Source: Lactuca virosa | Lineage: Eukaryota > Streptophyta > Magnoliopsida > Asterales > Asteraceae | Length of the DNA: 64,000 nt | Direction of reading: 5' to 3' | NCBI GenBank assembly: GCA_928212115.1 | Contig: CAKMRJ010005523.1 | Span: 109,777,332-109,841,331, forward strand | Part shown: positions 47,313-57,632 of the stretch, piece by piece | Position numbering within the stretch: position 1 is the stretch's first letter | Layout: each line of letters opens with the position of its first letter | The notes under the pieces: generated by a model | Seen by the model: only the letters and a program-made list of their open reading frames with translations | Told to the model about the DNA's origin: nothing | The model's database searches: none | Translations under genes and position numbers: made by a program

Positions 47313-48782
47313 CTATTGAGGACCGGGCGGTGGAGGATATGGTGGGAACTGTGAAGGATAATCAGAAGGATAAAATGGAGGCCACTGGGGTTGGGATGAT
47401 GATGGAGGCTGTTGCTGCTGGGTGGGAAGCACAAGTACTCTATGGATATCGCTCATCAAATGATGAACATTGCGGTTATGCTGCTCTTGAGCGACCCATC
47501 TCTGATCCTGCTCAGCCCACCGTAGCTCTTGTTGGGCCCAACGCTCTTCTTGCAAGTTACGGTAGTCCTGAAAATCAGAAGTGATTTCAGCGACACCCGT
47601 ATAAATTTCTCCGACTTCCTGCTGTATGCTGGTGTAACGGTGGTTCAAGTGTGCAAACTCGCCCATGTAAAGATTGTGTTCAGGAAAAGGAATGGGGCGA
47701 GATGAGCTAGAGGCACCAGCAGTAGGAGCAGGAGGAGTAGAAGTGGTGGTTGAAGGTCTACGGGCAGCAGTAACACCCAAGTTGGATTGGAGGTGCCAAT
47801 TGGTAGAAGGGATGTCATTGGCCAAGACTAATATCTTCTTATTTCGGTTATCGACGCGTAAATATTCTTTACCATCGACTGTCCAATGAACATCCCCATT
47901 GGGATGGCGGTGAAAGAGATGCATGATTTCCAAAACCTCAAGTGATAAACGAGTACGGCCCGGAATTATATTGGTTGAATTGTTGGGTAGATGGAGGCCA
48001 AGATGTTCAGCTATAATAGATATCATGCCTCCACAATGTAGCTGGTCACCATTGCTCAGGGCATTTCTGAGCATTTTCTGAACTACCCAACACCCAAAAT
48101 GAGGGACTTCCTCGGGCTTGTTAATCATGCACCACAAAACTTCTAATTCTTTTTTGTTTGCTTTGCTAATCTCTTCTTGAGGAAATAAGAGAGAAGCAAT
48201 AATCCGGTGGGTGACCTTCAGAACCGGATGAATAATGCTAGAAGCTTTTGTTGTGCCTGACTGAAACTCATCTTCACAAGAGATAGTTCTCCAAAACGTT
48301 CCACACTCGCGCTCAAATACATCATTTCTTCTTCCTTTTGCTGTATATACATCTCTTTTCGCTTTTGGGGCACCAATAATATCACAAAGAGTATCAACAT
48401 GAATTCTATGTGATTGATTGAGCAAACGGAAAGTGAGGATGTGTGTTTGGTAATCGAAAGTGATGGATGACAAGAATTCCAACATAGGTGTTTGATAACT
48501 GACTGCATGTAGATTCAATAGCCCTTCCCAACCAATGTTCTTGAAGAGCTTGTGGACACCTTTATAGATATGAAGGTCTTTGAGGGCTTGGATGTCCACA
48601 AATTTTTGAGCCGCCATTACTCTTCCAATAAGGCTTGCATACAAAATGTTTTGTTGATTGGTCTAAAAAATAAGACCAAATTCATATGGGTTTTCCATGG
48701 GATGTTGGTCTTGTTCATCATTAGACTCTTGACCACCCATATGTGAGGTCCCAATTCTAGCCCTTTTTCCACGGGAGGCCAT
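47313..48782 (-). pseudogene. Element G third ORF (Athila ORF1-family-like), in env-like position
   Basis: The natural start appears to be the ATG at 48782 (MASRGKRARIGTS); an in-frame TAG stands at 48665-48663, after which 443 residues are open to 47313. The protein has a globular N-terminal two thirds (HKLFKNIGWEGLL, ILTFRLLNQSHRIHVDTLC, KVTHRIIASLLFPQEE) of the kind found in Athila-specific plant retrotransposon ORFs, then a Gln/Glu/Trp-rich helical part (QEERWAQQELRWAEQDQRW) and a Pro-rich tail. No signal peptide or membrane segment is seen, so it does not look like a classical envelope protein. The family name is from recall of the Athila ORF group; function unknown. Confidence 0.7.
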
Positions 48783-49646
48783 TGTCAAATTGGATTCAAC
48801 AAAGTTTTGCACACAATGTAGGACAATTTAAACTCAAGAGTATGCACAAAAAAAAACAACAATATCACCAAAATCACCCCAAAATCTAAGTATATGCACA
48901 AGTAAAGAGTTGGAACAATTATACCAATTTGTGCTTGAAAATGGTGGTAGGGTGATGTCCAATGCTTCCCCAAGCTTATCCTACAAGAAATTTCAAGCAT
49001 TAGGTCGATATTTTAATACTAAAAAATTCTAGGGTTTGCTCAAAACCCCCAAAATCGGCCATGAGAAGTTGAAATAGAGGTGGAAGATAAAGAAGATGAA
49101 GAAGAGAGAAGAATTTCATACCTTGGAGCTTGATTTTTGATGCAAAATTGAGGAAGATTGAGTATTTGGAATGGTTTTTTCGAAGGGGGCAGTAAGGAGA
49201 GAAGGAGTCGCAGGTATTGAGAGAACAATGAGTGAAAAAAATCAAGTTTTGGGTTTTAACTCGTTCAGCCCTGTTTTAACGTTTACACGGCCCGTGTAAA
49301 CAGAAAGGCAAAATTTACACGGCCGTGTAAATGTAGAGTTTTGAATGCGGTGGCTGGTCGTTTACACGGCCCGTGTAAACCATAAGCATAAGTTTACACG
49401 GCCGTGTAAATGTCTGTAAAGGCCAAATTTTTTTGATTTTTTCACTTTTTGAATTTGCAACCCGCTAAACCTCTACTGCCCGAAAAATGATTTTTAACCC
49501 TCTTTTAGCATGAAAAACAACTTGGAAGTTTGAAAACAAAGAAAATACAATGAAAATATAAGAAATGACAAAAATACCCCCGGGTTGCCTCCCGGTTAGC
49601 CGCCCCTTTTTAATGTCGTTGGCTCGACTTGGACCCCAACTATTTG
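48783..49646 (-). other. Spacer between pol and the third ORF of G, with two palindrome pairs
   Basis: No convincing coding frame. It holds 49282-49300 with 49314-49331, and 49361-49379 with 49393-49410: in each pair a 19-base TTTACACGGCCCGTGTAAA is followed by an 18-base TTTACACGGCCGTGTAAA, 31.5 bases centre to centre, the same as in the LTRs. On the minus strand they stand upstream of the third ORF and may mark an internal promoter. Confidence 0.65.
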
Positions 49647-52484
49647 TCAATCTTGATACTTTGGATCCATTACTTCCTCCACCTCTTCATTCTTGACTTG
49701 AAATCCTTCATAATAAGGCTTCAAACGGTGACCATTTACCTTAAAAATCTTCCCGGTTTTCTCACTTGTGATTTCTATTGCACCATGCTCAAAAACATTA
49801 GTGACAACAAATGGTCCCACCCAACGGGACCTTAATTTACCAGGAATCAATTTAAAACGCGAGTGGTAAAGTAGTACCTTTTGACCTTTGTGAAATACCT
49901 TGCGTGTAATCATCTTGTCATGGAATGCTTTGGTCTTTTCCTTATAAAGAACCTCATTCTCATATGCTTCATTGCGGATTTCCTCAAGTTCTTGTATGTC
50001 CAGCTTCCTCTTCTTTCCCGATTCACTTAAATCCATGTTGAACTGCTTGATCGCCCAATAGGCCCTATGTTCCAACTCAACGGGTAATCGACACGACTTT
50101 CCAAAAACAATACGGTATGGAGACATTCCAATTGGAGTTTTGTATGCAGTGCGGTATGCCCACAAAGCATCATCAAGGCGTGTACTCCAATCTTTCCTTG
50201 TTGTATTCACGGTTTTCTCCAAAATGCCCTTGATTTGTCGATTGCTCACCTCGGCTTGTCCATTTGTTTGTGGGTGGTATGCTGTGGAAACTTTATGAGT
50301 AACACCATATTTCTTCAAAACACTCCCGAGCATACGATTGCAAAAATGTGTACCACGATCACTGATTAAGGCCTTTGGAACACCAAATCTGGAAAAAATG
50401 TTAGCCTTCAAGAAATCTATCACAACTTTTGAATCGTTAGTACGGGTAGCCTTTGCTTCCACCCACTTGGAAACATAGTCCACAGCCAAAAGAATATAAA
50501 TAAAACCCAAAGATGATGGAAAAGGTCCCATAAAATCAATGCCCCAAACATCGAAAATTTCACAAACTAAAATGGGATTTAGGGGCATTTGATTCTTTGA
50601 GCTTAAAGAACCCATCTTTTGACATTTATCACAACTTGAACAAAAAACATAAGAGTCATGGAAAATACTTGGCCAGTAAAATCCACTCTCTAAAACTTTT
50701 CTTGCAGTCCTTTGAGGACCAAAATGTCCTCCACAAGCATAAGAGTGACAAAATGTTAAGATAGAAGGTACCTCATATTGATCCACACATCGTCTAATCA
50801 TTTGGTCAGCACAATATTTCCACAAATATGGCTCATCCCAAACATACCTCTTGGCTTCTTTCTTGATCTTGTCTTTTTGCCATCGAGTCAAATCTGGTGG
50901 AAATTGATTTGTAACAATGTAGTTCACAATATCGGCATACCATGGGGCAACTTTTGCTGAAAATAGGTTCTCATCGGGAAATGCATCATGAATGGGAGTT
51001 GAGTCATCGGGAGAAACAATGCTGCTAAGATGATCAGCTACAAGGTTTGACTTTCCGCTCTTGTCTTTGATTTCGATGTCAAACTCTTGCAAGAGTAATA
51101 CCCATCGAATGAGTCTAGGCTTCGAATCCTTCTTTGCAAGTAGATACCTAATAGCTGCATGATCAGAATAAACAATGACTTTAGAACCTAGCAGGTATTG
51201 ACGAAATTTGTCTAAAGCAAAGACAATAGATAGCAATTCTTTTTCAGTTGTTGAGTAGTTGGCTTGTGCACTATCAAGTGTTTTTGAGGCATAGTAAATG
51301 ACATTAGGAACACGATCTTTTCTTTGCCCTAACACTGCACCAACTGCATGATTGCTGGCATCACACATGATTTCAAAAGGTAAACTCCAATCCGGTGATT
51401 GAAGTATAGGTGCTGTTATCAACAACTCTTTCAACTGATCAAAAGCTTGCTTGCACTGTTTGGAAAATTCGAATTCTGCATCTTTTTGTAGGAGCTCACA
51501 CATGGGACGAGATATCTTGGAAAAATCTTTGATAAACCTTCTATAAAATCCTGCATGACCAAGAAATGAGCGTACCTCACGAACACAAGTGGGATAAGGT
51601 AAAGATTTTATGACATCTATTTTTGCTTTGTCCACTTCTAGACCCTTAGAAGACACAATATGACCTAGTATGAGACCTTTGTCAACCATAAAGTGACACT
51701 TTTCATAATTCAAAACAAGATTGGTCTCAATACATCTTTGCAAAATCTTTTTCAAATTACCCAAACACTCATGAAAAGAATTACCATAAACTGTGAAGTC
51801 GTCCATAAAAACTTCAATGATTTCCTCAACAAATTCCGAAAAAATACTTACCATGCACCTTTGAAAAGTGGCTGGAGCATTGCAAAGTCCAAAAGGCATT
51901 CGCCTATATGCAAATGTTCCAAAGGGACATGTGAAAGTAGTTTTTTCTTGGTCCTCGGGTGCAACGGGTATTTGATGGAAACCGGAATACCCATCCAAGC
52001 AACAATAATGTGTTTTCCCCGCTAACCTTTCCAACATTTGATCAATGAAGGGAAGTGGGAAATGGTCTTTCCGGGTTGAGGAATTGAGTCTTCTATAATC
52101 AATGCAAACTCTCCACCCGTTTTGCACACGGGTGGGGACTAACTCACCTTGGTCATTCTTTGTAACGGTAATACCTGTCTTCTTGGGCACAACTTGGACC
52201 AGACTTACCCACTTGCTATCTGATATAGGGTAGATCATCCCTGCATTCAACAACTTCAAAATCTCCTTTTTCACAACCTCCATCATTAGAGGATTCAAAC
52301 GCCTTTGAGCTTCTCGGGAAGGCTTGTAATCTTCTTCCATAAGGATTTTGTGCATGCAAAGCGAAGGACTTAGCCCTTTGATGTCGGCTATAGTCCACCC
52401 AATGGCTTCCTTATACTCTTTCAAAGTGGTGACAAGCTCTTCCTCTTCTTTTGTTGACAACTTGGTGGAGATGATCACTGGCAA
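49647..52484 (-). CDS. Element G pol: reverse transcriptase, RNase H, integrase
   Basis: A 945-residue open frame. Reverse transcriptase covers about residues 60-290 (DYRRLNSSTRKDHFPLPFID, YRRMPFGLCNAPATFQRCM, catalytic EVFMDDFTVYG). RNase H follows at about 340-490 (FEIMCDASNHAVGAVL, TEKELLSIVFAL, VYSDHAAIRYLL). Integrase has an N-terminal zinc region (HSYACGGHFG..CSSCDKCQK), a catalytic core (WGIDFMGPF, ISDRGTHFCN, HPQTNGQAEVSN) and a C-terminal RSRWVGPFVV tail. All catalytic residues are kept and no stop is present. The first Met lies 10 bases inside the end of the gag-protease frame, in another frame; in relatives the two are one polyprotein. The break coincides with a run of five G at 52524-52528 (plus strand), so an indel there is the likely cause. 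Confidence 0.93.
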   Translation of the reverse strand: MPVIISTKLSTKEEEELVTTLKEYKEAIGWTIADIKGLSPSLCMHKILMEEDYKPSREAQRRLNPLMMEVVKKEILKLLNAGMIYPISDSKWVSLVQVVPKKTGITVTKNDQGELVPTRVQNGWRVCIDYRRLNSSTRKDHFPLPFIDQMLERLAGKTHYCCLDGYSGFHQIPVAPEDQEKTTFTCPFGTFAYRRMPFGLCNAPATFQRCMVSIFSEFVEEIIEVFMDDFTVYGNSFHECLGNLKKILQRCIETNLVLNYEKCHFMVDKGLILGHIVSSKGLEVDKAKIDVIKSLPYPTCVREVRSFLGHAGFYRRFIKDFSKISRPMCELLQKDAEFEFSKQCKQAFDQLKELLITAPILQSPDWSLPFEIMCDASNHAVGAVLGQRKDRVPNVIYYASKTLDSAQANYSTTEKELLSIVFALDKFRQYLLGSKVIVYSDHAAIRYLLAKKDSKPRLIRWVLLLQEFDIEIKDKSGKSNLVADHLSSIVSPDDSTPIHDAFPDENLFSAKVAPWYADIVNYIVTNQFPPDLTRWQKDKIKKEAKRYVWDEPYLWKYCADQMIRRCVDQYEVPSILTFCHSYACGGHFGPQRTARKVLESGFYWPSIFHDSYVFCSSCDKCQKMGSLSSKNQMPLNPILVCEIFDVWGIDFMGPFPSSLGFIYILLAVDYVSKWVEAKATRTNDSKVVIDFLKANIFSRFGVPKALISDRGTHFCNRMLGSVLKKYGVTHKVSTAYHPQTNGQAEVSNRQIKGILEKTVNTTRKDWSTRLDDALWAYRTAYKTPIGMSPYRIVFGKSCRLPVELEHRAYWAIKQFNMDLSESGKKRKLDIQELEEIRNEAYENEVLYKEKTKAFHDKMITRKVFHKGQKVLLYHSRFKLIPGKLRSRWVGPFVVTNVFEHGAIEITSEKTGKIFKVNGHRLKPYYEGFQVKNEEVEEVMDPKYQD

Positions 52485-54919
52485 AGTTTCTTTGTCTCCA
52501 AGATATGCGTACTTGAGATGCTCGGGGGTAGAGTTTTGAGCTCCAATTCTGGTGCCTGCACAATAGAAGGAACAAGTTTCTCATTAGACATTGGTATTTT
52601 CAGCTTTGGAACATCAAACCTCATTTTCTTCTTCTCATCCATGCAAGACACAACCTCCATAATCTCTTTATCAATTGTAAATTGATTGGCAAGTTTTTCC
52701 ACTCTTTCCTTTTGAAGATTCCTGTCTAAAATGAGAGCTAACACATCAAGATTAGACAAATCAAAACACTCCTCTGTCAATGGTTCAATGACATCCACAA
52801 AATTCAAAGATGAAATATCACTTGGATATCTCATAGCATCATAAATATTGAAATTTATCACCTCCCCATCAAATTCCATGGATAATGTACCATCATAAAC
52901 ATCAATTTTAGTCCTGGCTGTTTTCAAAAAGGGTCTTCCTAGGAGAATTGAACTCAAATTTGGTGAGTCATCATCATCCATGTCAAGGACATAAAAATCT
53001 GCTGGAAACACTAATTCATTCACTTGAACTAACACATCTTCTAGCACACCTTTGGGATGTACTAAAGATCTATCAGCCAATTGAATGATTACCCCGGTCT
53101 TCTTCAATGTGCCAATATTTAAAGTTTTAAAAATGGAATATGGCAAAACATTGATAGAAGCTCCAAGGTCTAGCATAGCCCGTGGAACATGAAGATTACC
53201 TAATTTGCAAGGAACCGTGAAAACACCTGGATCCTTACATTTTTGAGGTAGTCTTTTCTGTAACACTGCAGACACATTTTCTCCTACTTTAACAGTTTCA
53301 TTCCCTTTCAACTTTTTCTTGGATGTACATAATTCCTTAAGGAATTTAGCATACCTAGGGACTTGTTTGATGGCATCAATAAGAGGAATATTTACCTCAA
53401 CTTTTCTAAACATCTCCATGATTTCATTGTCTTCCCTTTCACGCTTTGACTTGCTTAATCTTGATGGAAATGGAGGAGGAGTGACTTTTGCTTCAATAGG
53501 AACTTGCTTTGAAGGTGTTTTTGACTTTTCTTCTTCTTTCTCTAGCTCCATCTCTTCTTCTTCTTCAATCATCTTAGGACCTTCATATTCTTTGCCATTT
53601 CTCAAAGTGATGGCACATGCACTATGTTTTGGATTCTTCTCGGTTTGTGCGGGTAGTTTGCCTTGTGACTCCAATTTACTCACAGAAGTGGCGAGTTGAG
53701 TCATTTGTTGCTCCAAAGTCTTGATGCTCGCCTTGGTCTCATTTTGAAATGTTTGAGTACTTGTGGCTAAACTCTTAACAATGTCTTCCAAAGACATTCC
53801 CGATCCGCTTGAACTACTTCCTTGATGCATGTTTTGAGGTTGGAATTGAGATTGATGAGGAGGTTGAGTTGGCTGGAAATGTGGTTGATAACTTTGTTGG
53901 TGATGCATTTGATTTTGAAATGGGGGTCTTGGTTGATAAGGTGGTGGTCTTGGCTGAAAATTGGCATTAGGTTGATGCCAATTTGGATTGCTTCTTGGCT
54001 GGAAGTTTCCTTGTTGTTGACTTGAAAATCCCATAGCTTGAACTGGCTCTACATCTTCTTGTAACATTAGGCACATATCAGTGGGATGTCCAACTTGTGT
54101 ACAAATACCACAAGGTCTAACTACTGGTGGTTGTACACCCTTATCCTTAGCAAGCATCATCACTACTTTAGTCAACTCAGAAAGTTGACTCTCAATTTTT
54201 GGGGTAGAAATTTCTTTTATTCCTCTTGGTGTATCACTGTACCATTCTTCTTCTTGTGTTGTATGCTTGGACTCTTCTGCCATGTTCTTGATAAGAACTC
54301 TGATTTCTGTTGGAGTCTTATCAGCTATAGATCCACCACTTGATGCATTGAGTAATCTCCTATCCCAAGATGACATTCCTTCACAAAAATACTGCAACAA
54401 CTGATATTCTGTAATCCCATGTTGTGGACATCTTGAGCACAATTTCTTGAACCGTTCCCAATAAGTATGCAAGGCTTCTTTTTTTTGTTGCTTGATACCA
54501 ATTATCTCTCTGCGTAAAGTTGAAGCTCTCATTTCTGGAAAATATTTATCCAGAAACATCCTTGCAAGTTCATTCCATGTTGTGACTAACCCCGGTGGTA
54601 AGTCATACAACCACTCCTTAGCTGAATCTTGTAAAGAAAAAGGGAATGCCCTTAACTTGATTTGATCTTCTGTGACTTCATGTGGCTTCATACCCACACA
54701 AACAACATGAAATTCCTTAAGGAATTTATGTGGGTCTTCATTCTCAAGACCACAGAATGAGGGTAACAAATGGATGAGTCCAGACTTGAGTTCAAAGTTG
54801 ATTGATGCAGGGTAATTTATGCACAAAGGTTGTTGGGTGACATCTTGAGTGGCCCACTATCTAAAGGTTTGTTCAAGTGGTGGGTTTGGAGGTGGGTTTC
54901 CTCCATGGTTGTCTGCCAT
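52475..54919 (-). pseudogene. Element G gag and protease
   Basis: The natural start seems to be the ATG at 54919 (MADNHGG), with an in-frame TAG at codon 21 (54859-54857); from 54826 on, 783 residues are open. Order: retrotransposon gag domain (about residues 15-190 of the open part: RAFPFSLQDSAKEWLYDLPP, YFPEMRAS, ALHTYWERFKKLCSRCPQHG), zinc knuckle CGICTQVGHPTDMC, a Gln/Pro-rich linker, a coiled stretch (ASIKTLEQQMTQLATSVSKL), and an aspartic protease with LDLGASINVLP, the Athila form of the active site, and ILLGRPFLKTA. After about 52530 the frame leaves the family sequence and ends at 52475. Confidence 0.9.
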
Positions 54920-55127
54920 GGTAGGAGTAGGTGAAGATGGTGGGTGGTACTTTTGGATGTTGGTGAAGATGTGGTTGATGGATTTGATAAAGAAGCTCCG
55001 AATTGTTGTTTCTTTAAAAGTTTAGCTTGCTTCCTTCTTTGTTTTGCAGATTTCTCTATCTCCAAATCAACTGGTAAAGGTGTACCTGTGCGAAAAGATC
55101 TTGGCATAAACAATTAGTACTACCGTA
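54920..55127 (-). other. Leader of element G
   Basis: About 200 bases between primer-binding site and gag start. A second frame (MPRSFRTGTPLP.., from 55107) is open here and overlaps the gag start, and could be the true N-terminus of an older gag joined by a frameshift. Confidence 0.5.
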
Positions 55128-55146
55128 TCCCCGACAACGACGCCAA
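55128..55146 (-). promoter_or_regulatory. Primer-binding site of element G (tRNA-Asp type)
   Basis: Minus strand TTGGCGTCGTTGTCGGGGA, close to the TGGCGCCGTTGCCGGGGA used by Athila elements, two bases after the 5' LTR end. Confidence 0.8.
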
Positions 55147-55148
55147 TT

Positions 55149-56502
55149 TGTTTGGCTGTCAAACCAACAAATAATGGGATAAAGAATATTAATAAAGCTC
55201 AAGTCACTGCTATTTCTTATACTAAATATAGTATAGAGTAAGCAGGGTCGGTCCACAGGAATACAGGACTTCTTATCTTGCCATATTTTCACACATAATA
55301 CAAATAATATTAAAATGGGGGATTGTGTTAGAACTAGATTTAAACTTCATAAATAAACAAGATTGTTAACAGAATTTAGTAAAAGAAATACATTTCCGAT
55401 TCTGATTCTTATACATGTATTATGTTGAAAGATGCAAAATGAATATGATTATGTTCTATCTAGGTTGGTAATTTAGATACTAATAAACTCTAATATCTAA
55501 GTTGACAAAAATTGTTTTATTCAAAACATGTTCTTCAAATAAAACTTCATTTAATTGATTTAATTCAAATAAGCTCTTTCTTTAAATCATTAAATGACTT
55601 TAAGTTCTTGCAACAATTACCAACAATATTCAATATTCCTCATAAGCTTGGGATTATGAACATTTAATCTTTGATTACACTCAGTTTGATTCAATTACAA
55701 TCAATTAAGTGCATGTTACTAACATCAAATCATAAAACATATACGAATTTTACAATTTGATTAACTAGATTGATAAAAACCCTAATTCATTGATCAAGTG
55801 AAAAAGAGAATAAACCAAACACTTGATTAAGATCAAATCAAAGATTACTAGATGTTAAACACAAATCAAGTTCAAGTTACAACCTAACAACACATACTTA
55901 AGAATTCAGATTCGGAAATGATTTTGAAATCAACCACACATGTCTAGGTTAAACTACAAATCAAACAAGTTTAAACTTCAAATTGACTTACAAAAAGGAA
56001 ATTAAAGTGTTTCCAAGTGTTAATCTACTTCCAAAAGCTCTGAAAATCGCCTTCTCTCTGCCCAAAATCCGACCTAACCTCCAAAAAAACTGATTGTCTG
56101 AATTATATAAGAGTAAAACTACTTTAAAAACTGTCGAGACGTTTACACGGCCCGTGTAAATTAAAGGGTGCCATTTACACGACCGTGTAAACAAGAAAAG
56201 TAGAATGCTCTTGCATATGCGTTTACACGACCCGTGTAAATGTCTAAAAGGCACAAATCTTCATTTCTTCATTCTCTCTCTCTTCAATGCTCCAAAACTT
56301 CTGAAACTTTATCTCCAACTCTTTTTAACTTCCTCCATCAAGATCCAACCTTCAAAAGTCCCTAAAATATCATAAAAGTGTGTGAATGGAATTGCATCAT
56401 GAAAAATCCCGAAAAATATGCAAAATGCATGAGTTTAAACCTAAATGCAATGCACTTTTATGAACTAAAACTACAAAATGAATGCATGAAATGCATCTAA
56501 CA
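55149..56502 (-). repeat. 5' LTR of element G (1354 bases)
   Basis: Same ends as the 3' copy. One palindrome pair is complete (56142-56160 with 56174-56191, again 31.5 bases apart); the second pair is fused into a single palindrome near 56222-56240 by loss of 32 bases, one motif plus spacer. Confidence 0.93.
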
Positions 56503-57632
56503 TCGTTTCACATAACTAGTTGTGATATACCCTAATTTGATACATATGTGTGTTATTACATGCTAAATAGGATCTGTTTGTGTTCGAGACTTCACTTGAC
56601 ACTCAGCATCCCATATCGATCTTTCTTTCAAACCACTCACTTCAGGTGAGTTCATACCCCTACGCTTTTACGGTTTTTAATGTTTTCAGGGGGGGAATAC
56701 AAGCCAAACACAAATGATTTTATCAACTTTTAAACTTATGCAATTGATACAATCAAAAGATTTCCACGTTTTATAAAATATTTAGATATTTTTATCCCTT
56801 TTGTATTAAGTTGAGCATAAGGGACACTTTTACTTTGGAAACACAATTGCATAATTTTCGGAACAATTTACAAACCAAGTACATAACATTTCAAACAAAC
56901 TAAAATAGGTTTAGTTTGGGGAATTCAAATACATAGCTCTTACCGATTCAGATTTCATACATGGGTAAACATAGAAACTATGAAAGATTTAGTTTATGAT
57001 ATACATCACTACTAGAGTACATCATTTAATAATTATTTAAATATAATTATTACCATATACCCTATTCAACGGGATCAAATTCAAGAGAACACTACAGAAT
57101 TACATGTAAACTATATTATACGGAATTGTGAGACTCTACTAGTGGAACCAAGGCTGAACTACTAGCTATAGTTAGGCTGAACTGCTAGCTACAATTAGGC
57201 TAGCATGAACTAAGTAGTTATAGATGGAACTGATATTATCTCACTCTTACTAAAGAAAATATTGGATTTTCTTGGAAACATGCGAACATTTTTACAAAGT
57301 TATCAACAGGTTTTCATTACAAAACACAGCTTATGAACTCACCAGCTTTATGCTGATACTATTTCAAAACTGCTTGTATTCTCAGGAAATCAGTAGACAG
57401 GTACCTCCCGGAGTTTTGAGAAGACAGAGCGTATAGAGTCTCGTCTTTTTCTTTTGATTATACTTTGATGTGTAAAAACATGAATTAAACAGATGTAAAC
57501 TCTTTTCATATTGTATTCAATGTAATGGTTGTGTTTACTATGATTGCTATGATACAATTGTTGTGATACTACACATGACGTCATCCACCCCCGAACGTTT
57601 CCGCCGTTCCGGTTTGGGGGTGTGACAGACGG

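Larger units (their letters stand above)
44103..56502 (-). mobile_element. Athila-type Ty3/gypsy element G, complete, minus strand (12.4 kb)
   Basis: Target duplication TCGTT at 44098-44102 and 56503-56507. On the minus strand: 5' LTR 56502-55149, primer-binding site, gag-protease, reverse transcriptase-RNase H-integrase, a third frame in the env-like position, polypurine tract, 3' LTR 45488-44103. The tRNA-Asp-type primer site and the DLGAS protease place it in the Athila lineage. LTRs differ by about eight substitutions, one 1-base indel and a 32-base deletion, so it is the youngest or among the youngest insertions here. Stops and a frameshift probably keep it from being autonomous. Confidence 0.95.
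28521..56510 (+). mobile_element. Ty3/gypsy element E (Tekay/Del-like), with B and G inserted
   Basis: Target duplication CATAA at 28516-28520 and 56511-56515. 5' LTR, Met primer-binding site, gag-protease, reverse transcriptase, RNase H, integrase, polypurine tract and 3' LTR are all present in order. Its pol is split by Copia B, and its last three LTR bases (TCA, 56508-56510) are separated from the rest by Athila element G. Own length without B and G is about 8.1 kb, including 391 unknown bases. Several frameshifts make it defective. Confidence 0.92.
27636..57627 (+). mobile_element. Gypsy solo LTR D, split by element E
   Basis: Starts TGTGACAACCCG and ends GGGGGTGTGACA; target duplication GACGG is exact at 27631-27635 and 57628-57632. 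Own sequence is only 27636-28520 and 56516-57627, about 2.0 kb together, with no internal region, so it is a solo LTR. TATA box TATATAAG at 27868-27875. The second part shares the AGGTGAGTTCATACCCC and TATTCTCAGGAAA segments with solo LTR F, so D and F are related. Confidence 0.88.
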
